Positions 21,543 through 32,350 of a stretch of DNA of 64,000 bases are shown here, in pieces. The notes below the pieces were generated by a model. That model ran no database searches and was not told where the DNA came from. It was given only the letters and a program-made list of their open reading frames with translations. Positions within the stretch are counted from its first letter, which is position 1. Each line of letters begins with the position of its first letter. Both the position numbers and the translations under genes were made by a program. The stretch comes from Halictus rubicundus (Eukaryota > Arthropoda > Insecta > Hymenoptera > Halictidae), in contig NC_135161.1 in the NCBI RefSeq assembly GCF_050948215.1, positions 5,035,411 to 5,099,410 on the forward strand. The letters are read 5' to 3'.

Positions 21543-21984
21543 TTTTTCGTTCTGTTGAGGGCGGACCCAATTTTCCCGCAATTATCAATCGACGATTAAC
21601 CTTCCTAACGAGGATAATGAGACGCGCCGCGCCGGTGGACGTGGGCGAGGCCCAAGTTTCTTTGCAGCAGACCCGATTTCTGCACTCCCACTCGTTCCTG
21701 CAATCGCTTGCATAAAATCACGACGGAGAACGCTTTCAGCAAACGACAATCGATTTCTGACATTTTATTCGACCCCGCTGGACATGAGCGATCGAGACAG
21801 CACAATTGTTACGGCGCGCAGTGCGATGTTTCGCCGATCTAGGCGGAAAAAATATTATTTCAGCATTATTTTAAAACTTAAAGCCATAGTAAAAGAGGTT
21901 ATTGGATTCGTCTTGACGTCAGCTACAACGATATGCAATAAACAGTACATAGTGGCAATTAAAAAATTAAGGTGACCATAATTT
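21543..21984. other. unique DNA
   Basis: Nothing recognised. Confidence 0.4.
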
Positions 21985-23059
21985 TAAGGTGGACATAGAT
22001 CTACAAAACGCATATTTTAAATTTTCATTACAGGCTCAAATGAAAAAGTTGTAAAATGTGCCATTTTTATTTTCTCGTGTAATTCTTACCAATTGCAATT
22101 TTTTCAAAATCTTTCATGCACATGAGAATTGATGATCAAAATTAATCAATTATTAAATTAATTTTTTTAAATTGATCACCTTTTGATCACATAAGGGCGA
22201 AATTCCCTGGCAAGGTCGAAAATCTGCTAGTTTCACCCTTAAGCTCTCATCTTGGAACGCTTGATTTCGATGAAATTTTCAGTATGCGTAAGTTACAAAA
22301 CGCATTTCTTAAATTATCGTTATAGACTCAGATAAAAAAGTTGAAAAATCATAATTTTTCCATTTTTTTATCATTCCAACTAATCTAAAGAAAATTTTGT
22401 TAACTCATTGTCTAGCAAACTAGTCGATCTAACATCTAAAAAAATTTGAAATCAATTCGACCAATTTAAAAAAGTTATGCGATTTCTAAGAGTGTCCACT
22501 TAATATCGTCCCCGACTGTAAGGGCAAAATCCCCTGTCAAGATCGAAAATCTGCTACTTTGACCCTTCAGCTCTCATCCTGAAACGTTTGTAGCTAATTG
22601 GAACGTTGATTGATTTCGATAAAATTTTCAGTGTGCATACAAGTTACTACACGCATTTTTTAAATTATCGTTACAGGCTCAGATAAAAAAGTTGAAAAAT
22701 CATAATATCTTCATTTTTTTATCATTCCAACCAATCTAAAGAAATTGTTATTTACTCATTGTATAGCAAACTAGTCAGTCTAAGATCTAAAAAAATTTCA
22801 AATTATTCGGACCAATTTTAACACTAGAACTACCGAGCAATAAATGCGACTGACGTATATCGCTTTGTAACAGTGACAAGACTGTGCCCATTCAGACTTG
22901 ATACAACTTTTATTGTAACATGTGCCTCAACGAAGAGGTTCATTAAAAAATTTCCGATGGAAACATTTTTACAATTTCAGTAATTGTAAAAGAAAAAATT
23001 AGGAAGTTCTAGTGTTAAAAAAGTTATGCGATTTCTAAGAGTGTCCACATAATATCGTC
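21985..23059. repeat. diverged Tc1-end-like modules, about three copies
   Basis: The words AAATTATCGTTATAGACTCA, AAAAGTTGAAAAATCATAAT and AAAGTTATGCGATTTCTAAG recur in modules starting near 21990, 22240 and 22560, with a period of about 320-340 bp. The first module is very diverged. Module 2 ends ATCGTCCCCGACTGTA, and the end near 6778 is similar (CTCCTTACTGTA on the minus strand), so they may derive from Tc1-like terminal repeats. Confidence 0.65.
22822..23014. mobile_element. 193-bp TTAA MITE
   Basis: TTAA at 22818-22821 and 23015-23018, with perfect 10-bp inverted ends CACTAGAACT. The neighbouring module at about 22469 reads ACCAATTTAAAAAAGTTATG without the insertion, which is an empty site. 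Confidence 0.9.
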
Positions 23060-23066
23060 CCCTACT

Positions 23067-23343
23067 CGGGGCCCGCTCTACCGGTTACGACGCCCCGGGC
23101 AAAAAAACAAATTGCCGCCCCTTTTTAAGCACTAAGCACCGCGCTGAACAGAATGCCTTTTTTTTTTTTTTTAGCAAAATGGTCTGGCGACATTATATTC
23201 AGGTAGTCAGACATTTTCTATTAACTGAATATTTAAAACATCAATATTTTTCTCACACTTACAGCCAAAGCCAAAATGGCGCCCCTAAATTTTGGCGCCC
23301 CGGGCAAGTGCCCGGGTTGTCCCTCCCCCTAGAGCGGGCCCTG
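23067..23343. mobile_element. 277-bp hAT-type MITE
   Basis: The ends CGGGGCCCGCTCTA and, complement, CAGGGCCCGCTCTA are inverted repeats. CCCTACT is duplicated on both sides (23060-23066, 23344-23350), close to the 8 bp expected of hAT elements. Interior blocks GCGCCCCGGGCAAG and CGCCCCGGGCAAA are also inverted. Module 1 of the flanking repeat (ATCGTCCCCGACTGTA) is the unoccupied version. Confidence 0.85.
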
Positions 23344-23350
23344 CCCTACT

Positions 23351-24275
23351 GTAGATGTAGCTGCCGTGTCTCGCAATTAAGACACTTTTTATTCCGCATA
23401 GAAATTCGCAGTCTAATAAAAGCCTATGAGAAATGCAACTCCACGTTTAAAAGCAAACGTCAGTTCACAAGTCTTCTCGCAGTTCCAGACGTTAGTGTTG
23501 CAAAAATCGTACGGTGCCAGTACTTTCGCCGAGCGCACAGTGTTCCTATTGAACCGCACTTGCCAGATTAGCGATACGTTCTCGGATGATAGATCATAGT
23601 CAGCCGTTCGCCGTCGAATACGCGTCTAGTCATCGTTCCTATCGAATCGCCTTGGCAAATGAAACAAATGGAATAATCCCGGCTAATTCATTCGACGGCC
23701 GAGCAGAAACAACGGAGCCCACACGATTCTCCATGAAACGCGGAGAAAGATCTCGAATGGTCTGCGGGGCCGGGTTTTCTCTTGTGATCGCCGGGAGCGC
23801 CGATAAAAATCCCCGTCGATCCTCGCCTTTATCCTCGATCTTGCTCGACTCGGAAAGCCGGTACGTGTAGGTGTCGCCGGGTAAAACGTCCGCGCGATAA
23901 GCGCCGCGAAAAATCATGACGGCGGCAATTAACCGCGAAACGGCCGGAGGTGGTATCCGTCTAATTGCGACGGGGCCCGGACCGGCCCGACCCGGCCCGG
24001 GTACACGTCCATTAACCCGGGGCCGTTGACCACCGCTCTAACGAGGCGCAATTGCAGAAATCTTTTCGGCACGACCGCTCGAAGGCTGCGATGCGAACGG
24101 AAAACACCGGGGTACCCGCTTAAAATGCATCCGAGATACCGATACCCGAGAACAACCGCGCTATCCCCCACCATGTAGTTGTAATAAAAATTATTTTATG
24201 CAATTACTTTTCACGCTTCGTGAAATGAAACGTGCTTCAAGTTTTTGGATTTATTTCGCAGAGAATCAAGACGAA
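23351..24275. other. unique DNA, CpG-rich
   Basis: No gene recognised. A GC-rich run of GGCCC and CCGGG words lies near 23970-24000. Confidence 0.4.
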
Positions 24276-24279
24276 ATAG

Positions 24280-24372
24280 AGACTTCTCTCGATATATGTC
24301 GCTAATACCTGGCTGATACAAGTCGCGGAACTGTCCCCACTGCCGCGGGGTATACTCCGTGAGGGGTCAAGT
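24280..24372 (-). repeat. 145-bp family, dispersed copy
   Basis: It contains TCTCTCGATATATGTCGC and a CCCACTGCCGCGGGGTATAC block. It abuts the truncated left end of the mariner-like element that follows. Confidence 0.75.
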
Positions 24373-24373
24373 G

Positions 24374-25118
24374 TTTCAGATAAGAATCGAATGGTGCCGA
24401 GTGGAGCATAATTTGGTGTTATTAGTTTATACGTGGGTGAACGCGTTAAGGTCATGTGAAGGTCAACTTCGTTTTTTTAAATGGAATTATATACTTTTTA
24501 AGGCACCAATCGATGAAGTTGGTCATTCTTTATAAAAAAGTGTTAACCTATCTGTATTGAAAAATTAGTAGTTTAGGAGATATTTCGATTGAAATAATTC
24601 CAAGACGCCATTACTGTCGCACTAAGACGTTCGCATTTATTCCTTACGGAAAAGGTTCAACATGACGACCATTTGTATCACGGCATTTTTGAAGTCGATG
24701 GAGCAAAGATTGTCCTACAGTTTTTAACGTATGCAACTAAAGCATAATGTGCAGGACATCCATTTTGTTGCATCCACATTGTTAGACGAATATGTAGCGG
24801 CACATCCTCCAATACGACAGTAATGATATCTTAGAATTATTTAAATCGAAATATTTCCTGAACCACTATTTTTCAACATAAATAGATTAATACTATTTTA
24901 TAAAGAATGTCCAATTGCGTCGATCGGTGTATTAAAAAGTATATAATTCTATTAAAGAAAACGAAGTTGACCTTGATATGACCTTAACGCGTTCGCCCAC
25001 GAGTAAACTAATAACTCCAAATTATGCTCCACTCTAATTCTTATCTGAAACATTTTTTGGTGGGACTAACAATAGCGAAGAAATCAAGATGTCAAAATCG
25101 GGTGACACACCCTGTATA
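24374..25118 (-). mobile_element. mariner-like element A, deletion derivative
   Basis: It has very long inverted terminal regions (about 270 bp; ACGCGTTAAGGTCAT and TTTTTAAATGGAATTATATA recur inverted). It ends GTGACACACCCTGTA at the right. It matches element C (28549-29356) in reverse, but its outer left end is lost. A short piece of transposase remains on the minus strand. Confidence 0.75.
24655..24835 (-). pseudogene. mariner-like transposase remnant A
   Basis: On the minus strand, LEDVPLHIR.. then a Q-Q-N-G-C-P-A-H-Y-A motif can be read. It is the equivalent of LEDVPLHVRREMWFQQDGAP in the gene at 1-420. The catalytic Asp is replaced by Asn. Most of the catalytic domain is deleted, and the tail jumps to the VKNCRTIFAPS region and stops. 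It is a small non-functional relic. Confidence 0.7.
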
Positions 25119-25400
25119 TGTCGCCTAGGCCTGGATGATAAACGTCGCGGAATTATCCCCGGTCGCGTGGATCAAAACGTAGCATCGGATATGTGTCCAT
25201 GGCTAGACCCGAGTTTTATATCGAGTAGACACTGTACTTTCGATGCAGGCGATTTGCTTGGAAGCCAAAGTTTATTCGTTTACGACTGTGTTTTAATTCC
25301 ACGTTGATGACAAATACGCGATTCGACGGAAATTCCCCGAGTGAATATTTAGCGGAAATATGTGTTGCGATGTGTACTTGCAAGCGAACTTGCTGGGAGC
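25119..25400 (+). repeat. inverted duplication flank, arm 1
   Basis: This sequence outside element A is found reversed at 28264-28548 (CATCGGATATGTGTCCATGG, then ATTCGACGGAAATTCCCCGA, then the CTTGCAAGCGAACTTGCTGG block). It includes a copy of the 145-bp family. Confidence 0.9.
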
Positions 25401-25404
25401 AAAG

Positions 25405-25696
25405 AAAAGAAGTCGACGGAGCAAAGATTGTCCTACAGTTTTTAACGTATCGGTTAATATTTTGCAACATTCAGAAACAATTCTTTGTTTCGTATCAGCC
25501 ACTGTAGTCGGAGCTTCAACGTAAACTTTATTTTTCAAATAGCCCCGTAAAAAAGATTCGAGAGGCGTAAAATCGGGTGATCGTGCTGGAAAACGAGTGG
25601 GACCTCCTTTTCAATCCAACGATTCGAAAATACTCGATTTAATGCGTTTTTTGCAACTAAAGCATAATGTGCAGGACATCCATTTTGTTGCGTCCA
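25405..25696 (-). pseudogene. mariner-like transposase, C-terminal catalytic remnant B
   Basis: On the minus strand it starts WTQQNGCPAHYALVAKNAL. After a frameshift in the GAAAAGGAGGT stretch it gives GGPTRFPARSPDFTPLESFL, then GYLKNKVYVEAPTTVADTKQ and RIVSECCKIL. This aligns with the 1-420 protein. Both visible catalytic positions are altered: QND-type Asn for the second Asp, and PLE for the PLD that supplies the third Asp. The reading then runs into non-transposon sequence. It is a pseudogene of the same protein family as at 1-420. Confidence 0.75.
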
Positions 25697-25772
25697 CGAC
25701 AGTAATGACATCTTAGAATTATTTAAATCGAAATATTTCCTAAACGACTATTTTTCAACATAAATAGATTAA

Positions 25773-26073
25773 CCCCTTAACTTGTACGCTCCAGTTAATT
25801 CGAACGCGCTAAACAGGCCAAACTGTGCACACTCGAGATAATTCGAGCGGCGTTGTATTTTATGCTGCTATAACTTTTCACACTCGAATATAATCGAGAA
25901 TTGAAAATAACAATGTGAAAGCAAAGAAGAAAAAAATTGTAAGCTATAGCACTTATTTATTCAAGAATAAAATATAGCCTTTTTCCATGGAACAAAAGCG
26001 CAGTATATCAAAATTCTCCACCAAAAATTGATTTTTTTTGGCCCGGTTTTTTTTTAAACTGTGCGGTAAGGGA
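25773..26073. mobile_element. 301-bp TTAA MITE
   Basis: TTAA at 25769-25772 and 26074-26077; ends CCCCTTA and TCCCTTA (complement). Elements A and C read AATAGATTAATACT across this point, so they show the empty site. Confidence 0.85.
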
Positions 26074-26299
26074 TTAATACTCTTTTATAAAGAATGTCCG
26101 ATTGCGTCGATTGGTATATTAAAAAGTATATAATTCTATTAAAAACATCGAAGTTGACCTTCATATGACCTTAACGCGTTCACCCACGAGTAAACTAGTA
26201 ACACCAAATTATGCTCCACTCAGCACCATTTAATTCTCATCTGAAACATTTTTTGGTACTAACAATAGCGAAGAAATCAAGATGTCTAAATCGGGTGAG

Positions 26300-26358
26300 A
26301 CACCCTATATGTCGCTGGCAAGACCCGTCTCGATGACATATATCGAGAAACCACCGTA
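26300..26358. repeat. 145-bp family, fragment
   Basis: TATATGTCGCTGGCAAGACC, then GACATATATCGAGAAACCAC. Confidence 0.7.
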
Positions 26359-26364
26359 TAGCTC

Positions 26365-26680
26365 AATTTGTACCCTCGACTTCATCCAGAAAACTCATCC
26401 AATGGCATAAGAATGCTTGGATTCCGTGGCATGCACATCATCAATTTTTGACCTATGTACTTCTGACGCTCATTTTAAAAAATATCTGCACAATCTCGTC
26501 ATCTCATGACCAACGCGCGCTACATTGAACATTCCTCTTTCGAACGAGCCCTTTTTCCCAGCGATAAATATTCTCATACAAGGAGGAAAAGTTGAGGCAA
26601 GTAAAATCATTTTTCGTCTAATTTTGTCGGTAACGTAGTCACTCTACCTTATCGTGAACTGCGGAGTCTTGAACCGCGAA
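26365..26680 (-). repeat. repeat family R, long copy
   Basis: It matches, in reverse, 40036-40335: GTCATGAGCTGACGAGATTA, GAAAGAGGAA and the GCGATAAGGTAGAGTGAC end. Confidence 0.75.
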
Positions 26681-26699
26681 AGCTGCGCGAATATCACTT

Positions 26700-28260
26700 T
26701 TATGTAGAACGATTCTATAGCCAGGGAAGTCGAAATACTGGCAGGAGAATGGAAAGAAACGATTGAGTAATTAATCGGCTAATCTGTTCCGAGGCACGTA
26801 AGACCCCGGCGCGCCGGAGAGCAACGTCACGCTTTCTAAACCTAACTGTTCCCTATTAGAGGCAACGGGCCTCTATTTCGGTGCATGATTTTTCGGGGGC
26901 TCGGTTGGTCCTCCGGTAAATTTAAACCTTTCAACGTGGAGCGAAATGACGGACGGTCCCCGGTTTCGGGAAATAGTGCAAGCGTTTTTTCTGGCCCGCG
27001 TGTATGCTATCGGCGAGTCTCTCTCTCTCTCAAGAGAGAGACAGAGCGTTAAATAAGCAGAGTTAAATTAGGAAAGCTAAATAAGGATCTTTCAGCTGGC
27101 TCGCGGTCTAATAAGTTTTATCGAGCCCGTCCCGTGAGTTTGATTAACACTTTATTGGGTCAACGGGGCCGGTGGAAAAGTTTCCTCGATCGGCGAGATT
27201 TCATCCTAGTTTCGAAGCCTCCTGCGCGATCTCGATCCTAGATAAGTAATAACCAGGCTACGGATCTGTATGCAAAATAATAGTGTTCAACGGTTGAATG
27301 GAAGTTTCGTTCTTCTTTCAGCGATCGCTAGACCGCGGATTTTACGGCGAAAATGGGTAAGTGAAATACGGAGCAGCGAATACACAGAAGAATTGGAGAA
27401 CTTTGTTTCACGCGTTGCTCTCAATTTATTGAAACTACCAAGAGAGAGGGGGGGGGGGATACATTTTATTCAGCTGTTATTGTCTAGAATTGAACCGCAG
27501 ACAGCGTTTATCTTGGACAAAGATCCGCCGCCGAGCAATTACGATAAAACTGAACGCGTCTGATCATGCACGACCGTTTCTACTTCCTGCAGACTCCCAT
27601 GGAGGCGTGTTCGAGAAATGTTCAAGGCTCGAGACAAACTTCCGTGGCGTATTGCAAAAAGGATCGTTAAATAGTATAGCAATCGCGAGGTCTCACATAG
27701 CGGGTAATAGAGATTGCGAATTCTGTTTTATTTAATAACTTTCTATCGCGTATCCTTTTCCCGGTTCTATTTACCAGGACAGTTCTAATCTAATCGAGAG
27801 GTGAAGCAGAGAGAGAGAGAGAGAGAGAGAGGTCTAGCAATCAACTGGTCAACGGGAACCCTGGAATCATCGAGTCATCAGCAGAAACTGGTCATCGGTA
27901 GGACGAACGACTCTGTCCGAGAACTCGATAATCGTTCGGTTTTATGCTCAGCCGTGGTTTTACACGGCCTGCTTCCCGTTGCAATTAGAAGATCCCCGGA
28001 AAGGATGCGAAGCTTCCTGGGAAGCAGCCATTTTTATCACTGGCGGAACCACTTAAGCAATTCCGCGGATAAAACCGCTGCCGGACTGCCGTGCTGCCGC
28101 CAGTACCGGTGTGTAACAGTTGTTTATCCTCTTTGTATCGAGATAACTGCAACGTCCACCGCGATTGCCGATAAGCCTACTCCACGCAGGAAGCCTATGA
28201 CAGTAGGGGTCCAGGATTTCGCTATCCTTGGTCCTTTATAATCCCAGAGACTGGACATTA
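26700..28260. other. unique CpG-rich DNA
   Basis: No gene recognised. It has GA runs at about 27017-27045 and 27806-27832. Confidence 0.4.
27806..27832. repeat. GA microsatellite
   Basis: About 13 GA units. Confidence 0.9.
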
Positions 28261-28263
28261 CGT

Positions 28264-28548
28264 CCCAGCAAGTTCGCTTACAAGTACACATCGCAACACA
28301 TATTTCCGCTAAATATTCACTCGGGGAATTTCCGTCGAATCGCGTATTTCTCATCAACGTGGAATTAAAACACAGTCGTAAACGAATGAACTTTGGCTAC
28401 CAAGCAAATCGCCCGCATCGAAAGTACAGTGTCTACCCGATATAAAACTCGGGTCTAGCCACGGACACATATCCGATGCTACGTTTTGATCCACGCGACC
28501 GGGGATAATTCCGCGACGTTTATCATCCAGGCCTAGGCGACATATACA
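28264..28548 (-). repeat. inverted duplication flank, arm 2
   Basis: Reverse of 25119-25400, about 2.9 kb away. It carries the same TTCATCGACG-type changes and the same 145-bp family copy. Confidence 0.9.
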
Positions 28549-29356
28549 GGGTGTATCACCCGATTTTGACATCTTGATTTCTTCGCTATTGTTAGTCCTA
28601 CCAAAAAATGTTTCAGATAAGAATTAGAGAGGCGCATAATTTGGAGTTATTAGTTTACTCGTGGGCGAACGCGTTAAGGTCATATCAAGGTCAACTTCGT
28701 TTTCTTTAATAGAATTATATACTTTTTAATACACCAATCGACGCAATTGGACTTTCTTTATAAAAGAGTATTAATCTATTTATGTTGAAACATAGTGGTT
28801 CAGGAAATATTTCGATTTAAATAATTCTAAGATATCATTACTGTCGTATTGGAGGATGTGCCGCTACATATTCGTCTAACAATGTGGATACAACAAAATG
28901 GATGTCCTGCACATTATGCTTTAGTTGCATACGTTAAAAACTGTAGGACAATCTTTGCTCCATCGACTTCAAAAATGCCGTGATACAAATGGTCGTCATG
29001 TTGAACATTTTCCGTTAGGAATAAAAGCGAACGTCTTAGTGCGACAGTAATGGTGTTTTGGAATTATTTCAATCGAAATATCTCCTAAACTATTAATTTT
29101 TCAATACAGATAGGTTAACACTTTTTTATAACGAATCTCCAACTGCATCGATCGACGCATTATAAAGTACATAATTCCATTTCAAAAAACGAAGTTGACC
29201 TTCATATGACCTTAACGCGTTCACCCACGAATAAACTAATAACACCAAATTATGCCTCACTCGGCACCATTCGATTCTTTTCTGAAACACTTTTCGGTAG
29301 GACGAACAGCAGCGAAGAAATCAAGATGTCAAAATCGGGTGGGACACCCTGTATAG
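28549..29356 (+). mobile_element. mariner-like element C, 808 bp with long TIRs
   Basis: Starts CAGGGTGTATCACCCGATTT and ends ATCGGGTGGGACACCCTG. Inverted arms run about 300 bp each side (CATCTTGATTTCTTCGCTAT and its inverse). A transposase scrap lies in the middle at about 28845-29030 (LEDVPLHIRLTMWIQQNG). Outer arms longer than the coding scrap are typical of internally deleted derivatives. Confidence 0.8.
28845..29030 (+). pseudogene. mariner-like transposase remnant C
   Basis: Reads VLEDVPLHIRLTMWIQQNG, then CPAHYALVAYVKNCRTIF, then a stop. The second catalytic Asp is Asn here as in copy A, and the same internal deletion is present. The two copies therefore descend from one defective parent or from a single duplication. 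Confidence 0.75.
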
Positions 29357-29479
29357 AGAAATCACTGTATTAGGTTCGGTAATGAGTAGGTAAGTAATTA
29401 TTCTCAGCAGCGCTATCCGAACCTATGCATTGCTCATTTTGACTGCAACGAGTAAACGGATCGAACGGAGAACCGTCTC

Positions 29480-29767
29480 GAGTGAATTCGCTCTGCAAGT
29501 CCCATGCGCGGTTATGGCATGAGAAATTTAGACGAAATCTGCGGTTCTCGTCGAACGTTGCATTTGAAATGCACAGAGCACGCTGGAAATGACGTTAATA
29601 TGGCTAAAACCAGGGACAAGTCTGAGAAAACGTCTTTCTCTGATGCAATATTGCACTTAGAAATGGACAGCGAAGCTCGGGAACGAGGTTATACCTCACT
29701 ATGGTGTGGGTAGTTCCAGGGACATTTAAACGCGAGGCTGGTAGGGACTTATAACGGGAATTCACTG
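29480..29767. mobile_element. MITE related to 21116-21381
   Basis: GAGTGAATTCGCTCTGCAAG at the left, and GGGAATTCACTG then TA at the right. It contains AAATTTAGACGAAATCTGCG, a block also found at 54.4 kb. Confidence 0.6.
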
Positions 29768-31328
29768 TATCTACTCTATCCTCGTCGAATACTGCATATT
29801 CGAGTCCAAAGCGTTTACGAAGCGTTCAAACGTTATATTTTCGAAAGAAAGTGACTTGATCAACAAAGTCGACGAAACGAAGAAGGTTGTCGAGGAAGTT
29901 TCGTCGTGCAGCGGGGTTCGTAGAAGGGATTTTCGACGGAAAAGCCGAAAGGGGCAGGGCAGCGATGCACTCGACAGTGAACTTGAAGCTCGCAGAATTC
30001 TTTGGGCGGCTGCGAGCGGTTGCAAGCGGCATTGCAGCACCGTTTGCAAAGCGGTGGTGGTGGTGACGGCGGCTGTGCACCGAGATTCAAGGGCTGACCC
30101 CGCGAGATGCAAATCGATCGAAGCGCAGTCGACACCGGAGTCTGCCGCATCCTGGGCGGCCTTCACCGCCGAAAAATCCTGAACTGCACTCTCGGCGAAC
30201 ATTCCTCGGAAACGCACATTCGACGTCGATTCACGAGTCAAACGATCCATGTTAAACACACTGTACGATCTTTAATCGCTTCCCCGACGAGAAAATCGGT
30301 TTCTTCGTTCTGGGAACGAGACGAAGAGCACAATACCTTTCTGCGAGCAAAATTTCCAAGCATTTTCTTTTTTTACAGAAAACTTCTTCAATGTTTCCGA
30401 TACTTCGAGGGAAACCACAAAGGAACAGCGGTTTCGATACTTTCGCGAAGTACACGTTCCATTTATGGGACGATCTTTGACCTTTTTTCCTACAGAAGCG
30501 ATCCTCCCGAGGGTTTCCGATATTTTAACGAACACTTTTTTCTACGGTTTCCGAGACAATCTCTGAACATATTTTTGTTCATCGAAGAAAAGCAACTATC
30601 ATTTCGATCCGGGATACTTCACTGAGGTCACACTATGTTCCAAGGACGATCCCTGACCATTTTCCCCGACAGAATCTCGCCGATGCCGGAAGGACACGAT
30701 CGATTCTTCCGGGTCGAACGCGATAAAAGAGAAACAATCTCGAGCGATCCTCGACCGGGAAAATGGTCGGGCTCTGTTCGATTCAAGAGGAGGGAGGGGC
30801 GCGTTGCACCGCAATGTCAAAACTCCGCGAATTACCTTTTCTTCCCGTATCCGACATTGTCGAGCTCGACGTGCCTGTAGGTCGCGTAGGTGGCCATTCT
30901 CCGATCCCTCGAGGATTCTCACACAGCCGTTTGTCAACACACCCAGTTGTCAGCAACGGGCTCTGGTCGGTCAGGTGGAGGCGGCGCGAGAGGTCGCCGG
31001 TCGAAGAGACAACACAGAAAACGGCGAACAAAAAATGATCAGCCCGATGTATCAGCCCCGCAAACCGGGGTAGGGGTCGACGACGATGGACAATCTGTTG
31101 TCTGGAGAGAAGCTCTGATCCTTGGCTCGGCTTCGAAACCGCGAGAACCGACAATCTCTTATCCTCGACCGATATCCCCTCGAAAAGCTGCGTTCCGGTC
31201 TGTCGTGATAGTTGTTGTTGCGGGTTTGCTTGTTTCCAGCAGAGAGCACAGAGAGACGTCGCCAAGACAGACAGAGAGACTCGTTGCCCGCGTTCAGCCG
31301 AGAAACTCCAGCCGAATGAGGATCCAGC

Positions 31329-31338
31329 CAGTATATAA
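31329..31338 (+). promoter_or_regulatory. candidate TATA promoter with CT-rich leader
   Basis: CCAGTATATAATGCC lies 20-30 bp upstream of a pyrimidine-rich region, with GAGA-type repeats downstream, as seen at many insect core promoters. No validated exon follows, so this is tentative. Confidence 0.25.
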
Positions 31339-31406
31339 TGCCTCCTCCACCGGTGCTTCCCTCCTACCTCTCTCTCTCGCGCGTGTTTCCTGTCTCCCTC
31401 TCCCTC

Positions 31407-31407
31407 T

Positions 31408-31442
<35 letters not shown>
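31407..31442. repeat. CT microsatellite
   Basis: About 16 CT units. Confidence 0.9.
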
Positions 31443-31445
<3 letters not shown>

Positions 31446-31706
31446 CCCTGTTGCCAGCGTAACTGTCTCCCGCTACCGATCCGCTATCTCTCTCTCTCGC
31501 CCCACCTCTACCCTTTCTCTCTCTCCCTCCTTCACGAGCGCCGGTGCGCCCCCACTCTCGAGCCCCGGTGCAAGCTCTCCGTCGCGACGCTCCGACTTTG
31601 TCTCTCTTCGATCGATCGCACCCACTCCCTCTCTCTCTCTCTTTCTCTCTCCCCCTCCTCGACTCGGCGATCTTCCCGCAAGCTCTTCCGCCCCCTCTCT
31701 GGATGC

Positions 31707-31710
<4 letters not shown>

Positions 31711-31742
<32 letters not shown>
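31711..31742. repeat. CT microsatellite
   Basis: About 15 CT units. Confidence 0.9.
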
Positions 31743-31745
<3 letters not shown>

Positions 31746-31844
31746 AGCTATTCTTTTCTATCCAGCTCGTCCAGGAGCTCCACCATCCCGGCAGTGCACT
31801 CTATGCACTTCCACCCCCGCGCGGAGGCCGACGACGCCGACTCG

Positions 31845-31875
31845 AAACGGCGACGCCGACGCCGACGCCGGCGTC
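31845..31875. repeat. CGACGC-type hexamer run
   Basis: CGGCGACGCCGACGCCGACG and on. It gives ten consecutive Arg codons in one frame. Confidence 0.85.
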
Positions 31876-32350
31876 GTGTATTCACCTCAATCAATACGCG
31901 AACCAGGGGACCAGAGGTGAGGGAGGGCAAAGAGGAGGAAGGGAGGGACGTGCCGACGCGTAGGCACCGTCGAAGCGAGCTGCTGCTGCTGCTGCCTCTT
32001 CTGCATCTGCTGCATGTACACGGCGATGCACGTGCGACGGAGATAATCGGCGAATGCAGCTCCGCGACCGAGAGACGAGGCGCGTCGCGACGCTGGTGGC
32101 GACGCCGGGATCGGTCAAGGCGTCGCGGCGTCGCGAGACGCACGAGATCGTTAAGGGGGATCGTCGGTGGAAACATCGCTGGCCGCGCCTCTTCGAAGAG
32201 GAACCGGAAACTGCGTAGAATCTACGACGTTTATGGTTCTACGGAAACTCGGCTTGGTTCTGTTGGCTGACGGTCAGTGGGCGTGGGTGGTCTTGGGGCC
32301 GGGGATCTGTTCAGTCTACTTGAAAATTGATCTTTGGCTCGGTTTTTCTA

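Larger units (their letters stand above)
25404..26310 (-). mobile_element. mariner-like element B, with nested MITE
   Basis: It is related to elements A and C and ends GTGAGACACCCTATAT at the right. It retains more of the transposase than A or C. A 301-bp TTAA MITE splits it. Confidence 0.7.
29775..32297. other. unique CpG-rich DNA with CT-rich stretch
   Basis: This is the longest repeat-poor segment. From 31360 to 31745 it is CT-rich with two long CT runs. The 310-codon open frame at 31338-32270 is dominated by Ser-Leu repeats from CT and Arg runs from CGACGC, so I do not accept it as a gene. A peptide LLLLLPLLHLLHVHGDARA near 31980-32035 looks like a signal sequence, but CTG repeats produce it. 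Confidence 0.45.

Noticed and set aside
31338..32270. 310-codon open reading frame
   Set aside because: It is made of Ser-Leu runs from CT microsatellites and Arg runs from CGACGC, and has no domain.
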